Below, piece after piece: positions 1 through 12,959 of a stretch of 64,000 nucleotides of DNA; position 1 is the stretch's first letter, and every line of letters starts with the position of its first letter. Where the stretch lies: assembly GCA_026826555.1 (NCBI GenBank), contig JAKSZT010054399.1:8699559-8763558 (forward strand), read 5' to 3'. The position numbers and the translations under genes were made by a program. The stretch is from Tolypeutes matacus. Its lineage: Eukaryota > Chordata > Mammalia > Cingulata > Chlamyphoridae. The notes below the pieces were generated by a model. The model saw only the letters and a program-made list of their open reading frames with translations. It ran no database searches and was not told where the DNA came from.

Positions 1-289
1 TCTATTTTCATTTGCTAAATCTGGCAATCCTACCCAAGAGTCATACTACCAATTACAAATATGCAATCAAATATGAAAATGGTATAATTTGTAAGAGAAA
101 AGGAAAACTTTAACAATGAGCCCTGATTTATGATGTGAAAGATAAGGGATGATACACCCATCAGGAAATTTAAAGCTCCTATGTTTTTAAAAAAGATTAT
201 TAATTGACAAAATAATAACCTTAATTATACAAAGGATTCCTTGTAAATATTCATTGAGATTATAGTTGTGATACCTTAAAACAGTATTT

Positions 290-480
290 GAAAAGTCGCA
301 TCCATGCAATAAAGTATATAGCATCCGTATTTCATGGATGAGGAAACTGAGGCTCTAAGAGGTTGAGGTTAAGTAAGTTTCCCAAATCTAATTTTTTTGA
401 TAGGCCTGATAGTTGAGCTCAAGTCCGTCTGGCTATAAAACCCCAAACCTTAACCACTATACTATAAACATCATCCCCAT
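290..480 (-). repeat. MIR SINE, antisense
   Basis: CATGGATGAGGAAACTGAGG, CTCTAAGAGGTTGAGG and CCTTAACCACTATACTATAA are antisense MIR. Confidence 0.8.
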
Positions 481-1796
481 ATTTGTAGGAATTTATTCTA
501 AGGAATTAATCAGAAGAATATAAGGAGATTTGTGTACTAGAATATTCAGCATTGAGTTATTTTTAAGGGAATTTAAAGACAATTTCATGGTCACCAATCA
601 TTAATATATTCAAGAAATTGAAAATCATGCATGTGAGAGAATACTAAGTAATCATTAAAAGGGATGTACATAAAGATGAATATCAACCAATTTAGTGATT
701 ATTGTTATAAGAGAAAAGTTTATTGTATTTATCTGCAAATATGTAAATAAAATGTTATTTCTAAGCAGTTTGATTTTTAATTACTATTAAGTTGTTCTTC
801 AAATTCTTCTAAATTTTCCCAGTTTTCTACAATATATAATCTAATTTTCTAATCATAGAAAATTTATTTTTTTACAAATTTGGTCAAATAAGGAAATATA
901 TTAACATTATATTTATATTTCTTCCCTCTTTTGGGGGGAAGATGAAAAGAGCTATGTCTTGTGAATATTTAGAAGAGAAAAGAACATTTTGATTGAGATC
1001 AAATCCCAAATATAAAGTCTGATCCAAAAGAGACAGTGATTATAAACACTTACTTTAACAATATTTTCGAAAGCTTTAATGGATGCTCTTTTATCAATTA
1101 TTATTATTACAGTAATTATTTTCCTGGATATCTGGTACAATTGGGCACTTATTAGCCAAAGTCAGACCCTAAGTAAAAGAAAATAATTAGAATAGAAATG
1201 ATGCATTCCAACAATCAAATGTCACCTGCAAGCATGAGAAAAATGTCCTATTCCTAAGTAAATATCAAACTTTTCCAACTTAAAATGTCATATAACTGTA
1301 AAATTGTGTTTTATTTATACTTTTGACGGTATGCAGTTCCTCTTGCTCTAACTCTTGTTATCGATGAAGTCATGTCATTCCACTTTGTCTTTTGAATAGA
1401 TTATAGTCCTCATCTTCCAACTCCTTTGAGATTTAGGCATAGTTCATCTTGAGCAAAGAGGTGATGTTGATACTGGGGCCCTTTTACTTCTTTGCATATT
1501 GTCCAGGGTGTCTAATCATTACTAACGATATGCAGTGTCCAAACATGCTATAATTCCAATACTGCTTCATTTAGCAGATTGGTCCTAGAGACATAAAGAC
1601 TTTATATAAAGGACAGAACCCAAATTATATCAATTTGGAAATTGGGGGCACATGAATTGGCTGGTCGGGGAGGGAAGGATTTCTGGATGAACACTCATTC
1701 AAGCACTTTGCAGAGCAACACATAGTTTGAATAATGCCTGGCATGTCAGTTGATGGAAGCAAAGAAGAAAAACAAAAAGCAGCTTAGCTGTCTTTC
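481..1796. other. No recognisable feature
   Basis: AT-rich intergenic sequence without coding or repeat identity. Confidence 0.5.
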
Positions 1797-2170
1797 TTAG
1801 TTTGGCAAGGCCGTGATGACAAATACCACACAATGGGTTTTAGCTTAACAACAGGAATTTATTGGCTCACAGTTTTGAAGTTAGAAGAAGTCCAAAATCA
1901 AAACATTGGCGAGGCTTGCTTTTCTCAGTCTATAGCATTCTGATGCTGGCTGCCTACAATCCTTGGGGTGCCTTGGCTTGCATCTCTGCCTTCCTTTACT
2001 TGGAGATGTCCTCTCCTTTTGTCAGTTCTTCTGTCAGTATCTGACCTCTTAAACTTGGAAGACTCTAATGTCTACAAATATATTAATATATAAAAGTGAT
2101 ATCTGTCCTAGTTCCCAATGGGTTTAGAAAACTTAGATTCTAATTTGGATTCCAACTCTAATTCATTGTG
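1797..2170 (-). mobile_element. MaLR-like LTR, antisense
   Basis: CTTAGTTTGGCAAGGCCGTG, AAATACCACACAATGGGTT, GGAATTTATTGGCTCACAG, CATTCTGATGCTGGCTGCC and CAATCCTTGGGGTGCCTTGG match the antisense LTR family at 35.3 kb. The right part is decayed. The frame at 1862-2044 is noncoding. Confidence 0.75.
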
Positions 2171-2829
2171 AATTAAACCATATTGATCCTACTAAGCAAA
2201 GAGGGGCTCAAGGCAGGCCTGACCAAGTTCTAGCCATGTGACAGGTCTGGGTTTAAGTTCTATAAGGCTGAATATGAGGTTACTACACCAGACAAATAAA
2301 AATGGCAAAAGCCAGCAGGCCAGCCAGGAAAAGGCTGTGGGGGAAATCAAAGTTCAATAGGAGGAGGTGAAATTCAGAGGCCAAATCTAGAAGTCAGAGG
2401 CAGGAAGTAAGGTCCCAAAGTATGGTCAGCCAACTGATGATGGGATCAAAATGGCAGCCTCAAATTTGCATGTGGTTACAGTCTAGCATGGACCTTCATG
2501 ATCCGAAACAAGTTGCATTCTTTCTTTGGGTCACAGAGAATATCCTGTTTCTGGGTCTCAGATTCTTCACTAATAAAAGGGCAAAATGTCAACTGCCGAA
2601 AATTTTCCTCCAAATTTATTATCAGGTTCAATAAATTCTGTAAAAAAAATTAATGAATGAGGAATTCCCTAACTAAACCAATGAAAATCATCCACATTTG
2701 AAGGGCTGGTTAAACAGCCTAAATACTTTCAATTATTGAACATGTTAGAAGCTAAGAAGCCTCTTCATCCCCACATCCCACACCCCCACCCTTCAGCTCC
2801 CCACATTAAAGAGTGGCACAAAGTCCACC
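2171..2829. other. No recognisable feature
   Basis: Unassigned. The 70-codon frame at 2422-2634 shows no domain. Confidence 0.45.
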
Positions 2830-3780
2830 CAGATTCATGAATTCCTTCCTTCAATAGATCTTGCTCCTTTAATTCCTTCTTCTCTCCAACTTCTCCCTCT
2901 CTTCTGGATCTTCTTTCTCAGCATGCTCATTACTCCAATCTAAGCAAATAAAAGTATTAGGTTCCTTCCATCTAATTATACTATGATCTATCCACTTCTC
3001 TTGTCAGGGTTTTAGAAGGAATAGTCAACACTCATTTGCTTCAGCCACCACAAAAGACTTTCTGCTCTCACCCTATTGAAATGATTCTCACTGAAATAAA
3101 AACTAATAATGAAAATATTTATAATGGTAAAGAGACTAGCATTAAGTAATCACTTACTATATGCTTGGCACTGTATGTCTCCATAGCAACTCTATAAAAC
3201 AGGCAAAATTATTTATTTCCATTTTATATATAAGGAATTGAGACCTAAGGATGCAGAACCAGTCCATGCTGGAGATGGGTCTGGAACCAAGGGAGCCTGA
3301 CTTTGGAATTTGTACTCTTAACCACCAGCTATAACGACTACTAAATTATATATTTCCAACTCAGAGTTCCCTCCTGAGCTCCAGAACCATCATATAGTTG
3401 TCTACTGATCATCTTCTCTAGGCACAGCAGTCTCAACAAGTCCAAAATCAAATCCATCATCTTCTTCTCTCTAAAACTGCACTTCTATTCCCAGCCTTCC
3501 CCACTGCCTTCCTCTTTGAAAAGCACCCCTTCCATCCAATTCCTTCTGGCAGCCAAACTCTCCACAGTGCCACCAGTGCGTTATCAGCTATTCCTGATTT
3601 TGTCTTATCTCTAAGGTCTCTCCAATCATAACAACCTACAATTATTCACTAAGCAGTTGCTATCTAATGCATTGTTCTAGAGACTTGTGGTACCAAGAGC
3701 ATGTTTCCTATATTTGAGAAACATACAATCTATTGAGTTGGAAAGGACAACTCAATAAAAAAAGTTGAAGGAACTGTAGA
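2830..3780 (+). mobile_element. L2 LINE, interrupted by a MIR
   Basis: L2-like ORF2/3'-UTR text at 2860-3110 (GTTTTAGAAGGAATAGTCAA, CTGCTCTCACCCTATTGAAA) and 3350-3640 (GAGCTCCAGAACCATC, CAACAAGTCCAAAATCAAAT). A MIR lies between. 3640-3780 resembles a second, antisense L2 tip. Confidence 0.55.
3125..3335 (-). repeat. MIR SINE, antisense
   Basis: CACTTACTATATGCTTGGCA, CATTTTATATATAAGGAATT, GGGTCTGGAACCAAGGGAGC and TCTTAACCACC are antisense MIR. Confidence 0.75.
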
Positions 3781-4104
3781 AGTTACTTAATTTAAGCCGC
3801 CATGCAGTACAGGGATCCATTTTCTGATATTCCTGATAAATGGCCATCTTAACTTTGCTTGGGTATACCCAATGAAGACGTTTCTATTAATTAGAAAATC
3901 TTTCTTTTTCTTTCACGCTGGGCTACAATCTCTTTTTACTCTGTGCTCTGAAACAACAAATAATAAATATAATCCTTTCATTCTCCTCTTTTCCCTGAAA
4001 TATTCAAAACATAAGACTACTTGTCCTTGTAATTAAGCTTCCTGACCCCTTTGTACTTCTGACTGGCCTAAATGCCATAATAATACTCCACATTATCATA
4101 GTCC
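3780..4104. other. No recognisable feature
   Basis: AT-rich with a T/C-rich section at 3890-3960. No identity assigned. Confidence 0.45.
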
Positions 4105-4215
4105 TCGTGTATTATTAAGTGAACACATTGAAAGCACTATGCTGAAAAATGTGGAGGTATAGGTGAGTACAATGTGGACTTTGTCCTCAAAGATGTCAAA
4201 AGGGATTTGGTGCGA
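4105..4215 (-). repeat. L2/MIR-like fragment, antisense
   Basis: TTATTAAGTGAACACATTG, AAAGCACTATGCTGAAAAAT and GTGGACTTTGTCCTCAAAGA recall the antisense 3' end of L2. Confidence 0.4.
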
Positions 4216-4549
4216 TGGTACATATATACAAAAGTGAACACTGTCAGTAATAACAGTGGCACCGAGTGCCTTTTAAGCACAATAATCCACTCTCGTTAGT
4301 CTCCTATCAGCTATTGATGCAGCCTGAATTTGTTACACAATTAGGAATGATTGTGATACTTTTTTACTTTTCAAACTCTAAATACATATGTACATCTTGC
4401 CTGTAGAATGCTTGAAAAATGGGTCCAGCTTTGAAACACACACCCTCTAGTTCTCAGAAATCCTCAATCCTATCCTCTGTCTTTCAACAACAGGTACTAG
4501 TTTCTCCTTGACTGTTCCAAAGCAAAAGGGACAGGAATATAATACTCCG

Positions 4550-4835
4550 TATGTATATAGCAATAGGCATGCAGAAAAGGAGCAGCGTTAATGAATCAAA
4601 TAGCTCAACAACATGCAGTGAAAAAAAAATCAAAGACTGGGATAATAAGAGAAAAGCTTCTCAGCTGACATTACTTTGCAAACTGTCACAAAGATCTGTA
4701 AATAAGAGTTAGGCTTGGGATTGTAATGAAATGTCTGTGAAGATACTTATCGTTTTGGAAAAAGTGTCAGGCCAATTTGACTTAATCTAAAACAAAGCAA
4801 GCAAAGCATTTCCTTCATGGTGAAATGGAAGTTTA
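4550..4835. promoter_or_regulatory. Candidate conserved noncoding element
   Basis: Repeat-free patch: GGAGCAGCGTTAATGAATCA, CAGCTGACATTACTTTGCAA, TTGGGATTGTAATGAAATG and TTTGACTTAATCTAAAAC. Texture resembles a conserved enhancer. Low-confidence inference. Confidence 0.25.
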
Positions 4836-4839
4836 TTTT

Positions 4840-5345
4840 AGTTTATAGGAAATGAATTGAAAGTCCAAATAGTAGGTCTTATGTTTTTGAATATGGAGAA
4901 ACTGGCACTATGCTCTGCTTTACAAAGTAAATTATAATTATGATAAAATAGCCATTTGTCATCATTTAGCTCTTTCAAATATTCACTTTTTACACAGCCA
5001 TTATAACCATGCATAGGAATGTCAGGTAAATTACAAATAAAAATAAGAAGTCAAATTAACTGTGATATAATATGTATTTTTAGAACTACAATAGAAAAGG
5101 TATGCATTACCATATCTATAAGTAAATTGTACATTGAAATATATTCTTTTTCTGCTCAGCTCGAAGGTTCTAAACTATGTATGCACATTAACAAAGGTCA
5201 GCTGTGTTGGAAGATAATGACTTTTTGTTTATTTTCCTTCCCTGTGTCTCTATTTGTTGAGATATTTAATTATCCTTTTACAAATAAATACTACTTAGGA
5301 TATTCGTCATCTCTGCTATGAGAAAAATGACCCTGAAACAACTGT
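4840..5345. other. No recognisable feature
   Basis: AT-rich. The 100-codon frame at 5019-5321 has no domain and a biased AT-driven composition. Confidence 0.5.
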
Positions 5346-5349
5346 TTAT

Positions 5350-5650
5350 TTTTCACTCATGGCGAATGTTGGCAGGAGAGGGTTTTCTGGTTCTGCCCCC
5401 TGTGACTTCATATTCTGGGCCGAAGGAGCAGTCCTTATTTGGAGCATGCTGTTCTCATGACAGAGAGAAAGAGCCAGAGAACTGGCAGTAACGCACAAAG
5501 ACTCGTGATGTTTCTTTCTGCTGCACTTAACCAAGTCCATGACCCAGCCCAAGCCCAGGACCCCCGTGGAAGCATCGAAAGTCACATGGCAGTGAGTGGA
5601 ATACAGAATCCTTGCACCAGAAAACGTAATGATTATTGGGAAAAATAATA
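5350..5650 (-). repeat. Possible old LTR or DNA element, antisense
   Basis: Composition, and blocks such as TGTTCTCATGACAGAGAGAA, ACGCACAAAGACTCGTGATG and AAGTCACATGGCAGTGAGTG, recall old LTRs in antisense. Opposed frames of 102 and 69 codons overlap and are noncoding. Confidence 0.3.
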
Positions 5651-5929
5651 CCATCTACCATCTAGTCTCATCTTCCATTCTAAGAGAATTCCTTAACCAA
5701 GTATTATAAAAGGAACTCTAAATGAAACATACAGGTAATTTTATATGTATACAACATAAAATGTATCTACCAGATGGAAGCCTGCTGGGGATCTAAAAAA
5801 TATTTAAGATCTATTACCATCTCTGGGAACTTAAGCACAAACAAACCTTGCTCATTGAATCTCAAAATTATGGTCCTTCAACAATTTTAGGAAATTAAAT
5901 ATTGAGCTAGAAAAATGTGCAAATGTAAA

Positions 5930-6250
5930 ATATTTGGAACTGCATTCCTTTTCAGGGTTCAGAGTGTATTATCAGTCTGCAGAGTCTCCCTTGTACATCA
6001 AAATGCCAAATTTGACTTATTCCACCTTCTATCATCCTTCTATCAAAGAGCTCACACTTTTGGAAGAAAATGAAGACACGTGGCAGCGAAACGGAGCTGA
6101 GCGCCAAGGTCACCCTAAAGAACAGCTGAGCGTCCAAGCATGGCGGAGAAGGGCAGTCCCTCCCCACTGCATAAAGGTGCTTTGACTTCTGTGTGCCACA
6201 AAATACAGGACCACACATGTGTAAGCACCAATCCCCAAGAGGCCAATAAA
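5930..6250. other. Repeat-free patch with clustered CpG
   Basis: 6070-6150 holds six or seven CpG (ACACGTGGCAGCGAAACGG, GAGCGCCAAGG, GAGCGTCC) in an otherwise CpG-poor region. Opposed frames of 83 and 107 codons show no domain. It may be an old element or a regulatory patch. Confidence 0.25.
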
Positions 6251-6259
6251 GCCAATCTT

Positions 6260-7915
6260 TAAAAAAAATAAACACTTAAGATGTAAATTAAGCTCATAAA
6301 TGACAGTTCCTATTTATCGGTAATATGGAAGAGCCTGTGAAACAGGTAGAGCTAGAAAACATGAACTTAACATTACGTGATAAAAGAGGTGTAATGATAA
6401 GTTTGAGAAGTAATTTGAATAGCTTTAAAACTACTTAGAGCTTGGAGGCTGGTGTAGTTTGCAAGCTAGAGCTGCTAGGCTTGAGTCTGTATCTTTTTGG
6501 GTGTTATTAGCAGCAAAGAACAAAAAAAAAACAAGGTGAGAGGAAGGAAGATACGTATGTATTTCTTTCTTTTTTCTTGCCCATTCTCTTTAAAGGTAAG
6601 ATTTGATTTAAACATCAAGCTCGTGACCAAAGAAGATATAAATCTATTGTTGCTTTCTTTTATTTAGTAATGTCTACCTGCAATAAGGTACTACAAAAAC
6701 ACCCATTCACATCCCTACTATAAATGATCTCATTTTTAAACAGTTTATAACATATTATAAAATTTCACTCCAAGATGAAAAGATAAGGTTTCAGGCCAGA
6801 AGCTATCTTTTTGTAAATGTTTAAAAATATTAAATTTTGATTTTTAAAAATGTTTTTAAAAATACAAAAAAAATTATTAGATTAATTGGCAAATAGATTA
6901 ACAGGAAGTTTGCAAACTGAGGCTGTTCTTTGGGCAGTTCTGTGGATTGTATGAGAAGCGGGGAAAGTGTTTAACTTGGAGCAATTTTCCATCAAAGTAG
7001 AAGTTCTGTTTCATATATACACGTGAGTTCGTACAGCATGGTCTGCTTTTATTAACACTAGCTTGCATTAGCTTCAAAGATGAGAAGGGGCTCGTTTAAA
7101 ACAAGTTCCTTTGGGATTAGCTCTTCTTCCTTGAGGAGCAAAATTCATACAATTGGTTCATCCTGGAAATTGTATGAAAGAGTGGCTCACAGGCCAGTCA
7201 CACAAGACCAGGAGTCCAGAATTGATATGGAACTCTTTAATCTCTGTCCAGGTTATGTCATAGTTCAAGTGGGCATTACTATTTTTAGGGGCCCTCCCAA
7301 TAGCAAGAAAATAAAAAGCATATAGACATACACATATGCACACACACTTACATTGTATAGTAGACATATATAACATACATCTTTAGTTCTGCTTCTAAAT
7401 TGAAATCCCCTAGTAATCCACCTTAGACCTGTATATATTTGTGCTGATGAGTGAATGATGACAAGAAGTCAAAGGATTTGGTAATATGGAGACGACTTCT
7501 TCCTCTATATTCTTGTTATTGCCAAGTAAACCTTGAATGTATCTTTAATTAACACTAAAGATATATAGGAAAGGGGCTGGACTTATAGACAGAAATCCTT
7601 ATTCCAGCTCCTACAGGGCAACTGCAACTTGAATAATCATTTCAGTGTCTCTTTTTTTGTTGTTGGGCTCTTTAAACCTTAATTTTCTTTTCTCTTATAT
7701 AATAGAAATGTTATATAAGATTTTCTCTAAATTATTTTCAACTCTAAATACAGAAGTTTCTATGCTTCCAAATGTTATTTCTTCCATGAATTAGATACAA
7801 AGTGGGGAAATATCGAGATTTTTAGCGAGAGACATAGTGAATTTTATTTAAAATTTTGTGAGCTGACCCATTATAAATGAAATAATTGGGCATGAAACCA
7901 TATAATTTGTCATTA
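6260..7915. other. No recognisable feature
   Basis: AT-rich intergenic sequence. A9 run near 6522. Short frames show no domain. Confidence 0.5.
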
Positions 7916-7919
7916 AATG

Positions 7920-8065
7920 TTTTCCTGGATATGTGTCATCATCCTCAATAACCACTTTCTTGTTCCCAAGTCTATCTCCATCACTGGCATAGCATCTGGC
8001 ACAGAGGATGAGTTTAAAATATTTGGTGAATAAATAAGAATATGAATGAAAGAACCCATGACTGA
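7920..8065 (+). repeat. L2-like LINE 3' tip
   Basis: CACTGGCATAGCATCTGGCA, GAGGATGAGTTTAAAATATT and GTGAATAAATAAGAATATGA match the L2 3' end. Confidence 0.6.
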
Positions 8066-8069
8066 AGAC

Positions 8070-8995
8070 AGTTGTCCTCATTTTATTTATGTAAACATCA
8101 GGAATTTAATGAAAAGACCACCAATTTTTACTTGTTATTAAAATGTGATGCTTCATACACATTGAGGATCTTTGGCTTTGCATGAAATATCCTGAATGTG
8201 ATTTGTCAATGTCCAAAATTCTTACTCAGCTTTTGGGAAATAGGCTCTTCATGCCACGTGGCCCCAACTGGTGTCCCATATATGGTGAGGAAATCTAGAG
8301 GCAAAGCTTAATTTTGGATGCAAAGGAATGGAAGGATCCCTCTTACACATGTCCACAGCAGGCTGCCCACAGCCTCAGCTACTGTGTGAAAGAAAAATAA
8401 CAGTATTAATGCTTACCTCAAACTCTGCATTCTTAAAGTCCACGCTACTTTTTGAAGGCACCTATTACTGATACCCAATCATAACCAACACTCCTTTTTT
8501 TCACTATGATCAAAAAGTTCAAGAGGTGAAATTCACTGTTCTTTTTTTTTAAAATGACAATCCACTTTTTATTTCTTGATCCAAAAAAAATACGACAAGG
8601 ACACATTAAGCTCTCACCGCCTGATTTCGTGTCTGGTGTCTTTTGAGGCATGAATGTTATTATACATCTTAATATGTAAAAAGGAAAAAGAGAAAAAGAA
8701 AGAAAAACTGAAAGAAGGGGGGGAAGTCTCTGTTTCAAATAATGAGCATGTGCACCTTTTTGCCTCAGGCCTTCATACACAATTTAGCCAGGAAGCCAGG
8801 GCAGATCATGATTTAGCTTTTGACATCTCCTGCCTTCAGGCCAGTAGAGACTAATACCGATTTCTGACTCTGAGCACGCCACAGGAAAAAAAGTGAGAGA
8901 GAGAGAGGCCTTTTATTGACTAAATGATAAAGAGGTTTGTAATGATAAATAACAGTCATTTTATTGTGGAATTCCCCAGAAAAGATGCATTCTGC
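8070..8995. other. No recognisable feature
   Basis: Unassigned sequence with A- and G-rich simple stretches at 8540-8720. The 111-codon antisense frame (8445-8780) is low-complexity. Confidence 0.45.
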
Positions 8996-8999
8996 AGTG

Positions 9000-9530
9000 T
9001 CTGAAGGAGCCTAAAAGCTGAGGTTCGTTCCCCGTGGAGCCGAACCTGTTAAACTCCAATTTTTACAGCCAGGGATAGGGGTCACAAATTGCGGGGACCT
9101 CTGGCTATTAAAACCGCACCATGCACCCTACGTAGCAGTGGTGGCAGTCTGTTTCTTGGCTCAAAGAAAATTACCAAAGGCTTGATCCCAGGGTGATTGG
9201 TGGAGGGGGCGTCTGTCTGTCTGACTGTCTGTCTGTGACACAGTCTTCTGGCTCCTCACACTCGGGTTCTGATGCAATTCAGTGGCATCTGCTCTCAGGC
9301 TGCTGGAGGAATCACTGCCAGGTTTGATCGATAGTTTAATTGTAAACTTTGGGAACAATAATGGATAATTTGGCTTGAACCGTCCATTATGAGCAATATT
9401 GTCTAGAAGAGAGCCTTCAAAATTAAACAAGAGTTGGGCCGCGTTATTGCATTTGTACAACTCACCTAGCATTAAATAAATCCCCTCTAACAAATGCTGT
9501 CTTGGCATTCTATGGAGTTCAATAAACATA
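9000..9530. promoter_or_regulatory. Candidate conserved noncoding element
   Basis: 530 bp free of recognised transposons. Contains an AGGTTCG/CGAACCT hairpin (9021-9047), TAATTGTAAAC (homeodomain plus forkhead-like), GAACAATAATGG (SOX core AACAAT, 9354-9359), a second SOX core ATTGT (9398-9402) and CATTATGAGCAATATTG. A short CTGT repeat lies at 9211-9237. The 122-codon antisense frame (9161-9529) shows no domain. Regulatory role is inferred. Confidence 0.35.
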
Positions 9531-9844
9531 GGCTCAGGCAGAGGAGAGGAGGAAAGAAAATAGCAAAAGGAACAAAGCTAAAATTCTTTACTTGCTCCTC
9601 TTTTCTGAAAACTTCTTCTCCTTCTCCTTCATCATCTTCTTCCTGCAATGTCTTTAAATACCTTTTACATAATGAACAATATAAATAAATAAGAATACTT
9701 TTTAGCAGTAAATAAAAATGAAATTAAGAAAAGGGGATGTGAATTCATTATTTTAAAAATCCTTAAAATGGCTCCGGTATCTATTACTACCATAGAACAG
9801 ACTTCTCAGAGAAATATGCAAAATCAAATATGCAGAATGAAATT

Positions 9845-10106
9845 CAGAAAAGGAGAAAGCTACAGAGGGAGCAGCCAGAAGCTGAACATCCATGAAATCT
9901 GGTAGGAAGGGAGAGGCCACCATGTGCATTGCCATGTGACAGAGGAACCCAGGACCAAGGATCACCATTCTGGGGATCCAGAATGCCAGTCTTCAGGAAG
10001 AAAGCATTGCCTTGATGTTTCCTTGATTTAGACTTTTTCCCATTGTTTAAGCCAACCCATTGCCTACTGTTTGCTAGAGCAGCCCAAGAAACTAAAAGAG
10101 TCATAA
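9845..10106 (+). mobile_element. MaLR-like LTR 3' part, sense
   Basis: AGGCCACCATGTGCATTGCC, AGGAAGAAAGCATTGCCTTG, CCCATTGTTTAAGCCAACCC and AGCAGCCCAAGAAACTAAAA are the 3' end of the lineage-typical MaLR-like LTR. Its 5' half is missing. Antisense frames here are noncoding. Confidence 0.75.
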
Positions 10107-10225
10107 ATAACTACTAACAGGTACAACAAATTAATGTTATATTAAGACAATTATAGCGCTTGGATAAATGAAATTAAGGATATTTAGCTTTCAATCATCA
10201 AAATATATATAGAGGATGAGGTGCC

Positions 10226-10249
10226 AAAAAAAAAAAAAAAAAAAAAAAA
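10226..10249 (+). repeat. A24 homopolymer
   Basis: 24 uninterrupted A. No retroelement directly upstream that I recognise. Confidence 0.95.
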
Positions 10250-10259
10250 GAGGCATAGT

Positions 10260-10610
10260 GAAAAAATGAGTTGGGTTCAAAGGAAGGTCGCAAAGATGAG
10301 AAAGGGTCTGGAAACCACACTACATAAAGAGCCATTATAAGAAGAAACTTTCAAGGAGACATTATAGTTTTCTTAAAGGGCTATGTATGAAAGGGGACCA
10401 TAGATAGATGCATTATGGTCAGAAGGAAATCTTTCCAAAAGTTCCAGCATTAACTATCTGCCACAGCTTAAAATATCTGCCACAGAAAGAAGAATCAGTG
10501 CCATTCCTGGAGGCTGCATGTTTTGCCAGCACAGTGATTAAAGAGTCTTACTTTAAGGAGAAGTATGGGATTAGGTGGCCCCAAATGTCATTCTAACTCT
10601 CAGACTTTAT
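10260..10610 (+). repeat. Possible L3/CR1-like remnant
   Basis: GGGTTCAAAGGAAGGTCGCA, AGACATTATAGTTTTCTTAA and GGTGGCCCCAAATGTC recall the L3 3' region but are very diverged. Confidence 0.3.
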
Positions 10611-12955
10611 GATCGGATCATGTTTCAGCAAATGAGCGACTTACAGTGCTTTGCTGCATCTTAGAAGCTTGTTCTGCAAAAATGGATTTGACATCTAGGG
10701 GCAAGAAGCATGCAAATATCCTAGACATTTCTCATCATCTGGTGCAGAAGTTTTCTTCCTTGATAATCACAAGGTGAAGAGGGGGAAACCAGCATATGCA
10801 TGCATGGAGATCAGAATAAGACCTTCCAACTTTTTGTAAAATTCTACATTATTTCTGGCAACTATGAACACAAAATAATTATAATTTTATTAAAATTAGC
10901 ACCAGGAGAATAACCCGAGTAGGAAGACTCTGAATGTATAATAAATTTCAAACACACTTCCACCTTGGGGACTCTTAAGAAATTTCCTTTGCTGTATTTG
11001 AGAAAATCTTCATTCTGATACCTATTTTTCTTCATTTGTCAAGGCGCTCTTTCTTTCTCTGTTATTTAAGAGCATGAATCTTTCCATTGACGGTGATATC
11101 AAATACCTTCCATAACATGATTTAAGCTTAGAATATCCTCCTCTCATCCTCTCTTTGTAGACATTTGCACCCACATCCAAAACTCAGGATGGATAAGCTA
11201 TTCTTTGCATTGTTATTGACAAATACTTACTTGCTATTGCAATAGACTATGACAATAAGTTATTTACTATTGACCAAATTTTGACAGTGCCATAAAATAT
11301 TTTAACTTGAACTGACAAGGGAGTAGATGATCACGCAGTCATTTCTTCTAAATAGTACCTGGGGGTGCCTAGATACTCTTCTTCCCAGAATAAAGAACCC
11401 TTCAGGGATTTGAGATGAAGGACCATTACTAACATGATGTAATCACTATGTAAGGTTTTTATGAAACATACTGTTTTAAAAATGCATGTAAAATTTGAAT
11501 GTTCTCAAACATGCCCTGCCATTCTTGACCCTTAATAAGACAACAAATTAAGGTGCTCACCATAGGAATGAATGTTTGCTAAAAATATTTCTATGTGACC
11601 TACTTACTTGAATGACTGACACATATGCAAATCTAATAAATTATGTCCTATGTCTTCAACTTGCATCCAACAAAACAGAGGACATGGTATATATCCTCAA
11701 AGCAATCAGGCCAATGCAACTTTGTGGTTGAATAAATGCCTTGGCTTTTTTTTTTTTTTTTTATTGCTGTGCTGTTCCTTTTCGAAGTCAAAATCTTGGA
11801 AATATGTTGATCTTCTTTTCAATAGTCAGTTAAAATTTCCAGTTCATTTGGGTTCAATTTGTTTTGTAAATAACAAGGTTTAATCTGAGACGTTCATTTT
11901 TTACTTCTCCCCTATACTCTGGAACTTTAAAATCTAGAGCCAGATTCCTCCATGCCTATGAAATCCTTCAGAGCAGAGGAGGTTTCCTAGAATAAGTGTC
12001 TGCAAGGTCATGGTTGGATGTCCTCAGAATTGACTATGGTTGAATCACATGGAATGCTGTCTTCATCTTGATCATGAGCATTTAGTCTGAGAGGAAAAGC
12101 AAGACTATTGATATTTTAATTTAAGCTTTTAATGAAATGCTTTTCTGCTGGAGATAATTATGCCAAATAGTAAATATATTATATTCATTTTGATCTAAAG
12201 CAAGTATTTTACAAATCACCCTCTTCCTCAATACCCAAATGATTATGGCGACTGAGAAACTAAAATGTTGACCAAGACACTGAGCTTCTGAACAGCATAT
12301 TCTTTTAAGCCTTTCTCACTTTCATGAGAAAAAGGGGACTATATTTATACTAAGATATTATGTGCTCCCCTCCAAGAGAAGGATGGGCTAAGTACCATCA
12401 TGCATGTTAGTTAGCCGTGGTCAAACTTTGATTAAGAAAGATTTGTCTGTGGCCTTATTCATTTGCTCGTTATATATCATTTTACTCTTTTGAGCTCTTT
12501 CCCCCATTTCTCCCTACACTACCTAAATATCTGCCCCTCACTCCCATTCAGCAATTTCACCTTTCTTTCTCTTTTTGTCTCTTCCATACTACTTGGAATA
12601 TCTCAAGAAATAATCCCCATATCCCCCACCTCCCAGAATTTGGTAGGCAACTTTGGGAAGTTAACAACTACCCAGAGGCCTTTTGATGGCTTAGGAACCT
12701 GTATTCCCAATAGAAAGATTGAAAGTCTGCTATGACTATAAACTTCATACAGATTATTTCTTAAATCCAATTACTGCTGAAAGGATTATCAGAGAGATAG
12801 CAAGAGCAACATCCTCGAGTGTGCTTCTTGAGGAACTCTAGAATACAAATACACCAATTCTTCAGTTTCTGGGGTTCAAAGGACTGAATTTTGAGTTGCC
12901 AAAACATAGATGCATTGGGAATACAGGTGCCCTCGGATGGCTCACCATACTTGAG
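10610..12955. other. No recognisable gene
   Basis: AT-rich, largely unassigned. T-rich run at 11747-11762. A C/T-rich section at 12480-12640 could be a faint L2. Frames at 11650-11883 and 12463-12735 have no domain. Confidence 0.45.
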
Positions 12956-12959
12956 GTAC

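Noticed and set aside
9211..9237. CTGT repeats considered as a CRISPR-like or structured array
   Set aside because: A short tetranucleotide microsatellite without spacers; the window is mammalian.
9161..9529. 122-codon antisense frame
   Set aside because: No domain, and the sequence reads like regulatory DNA; a chance frame is more likely.
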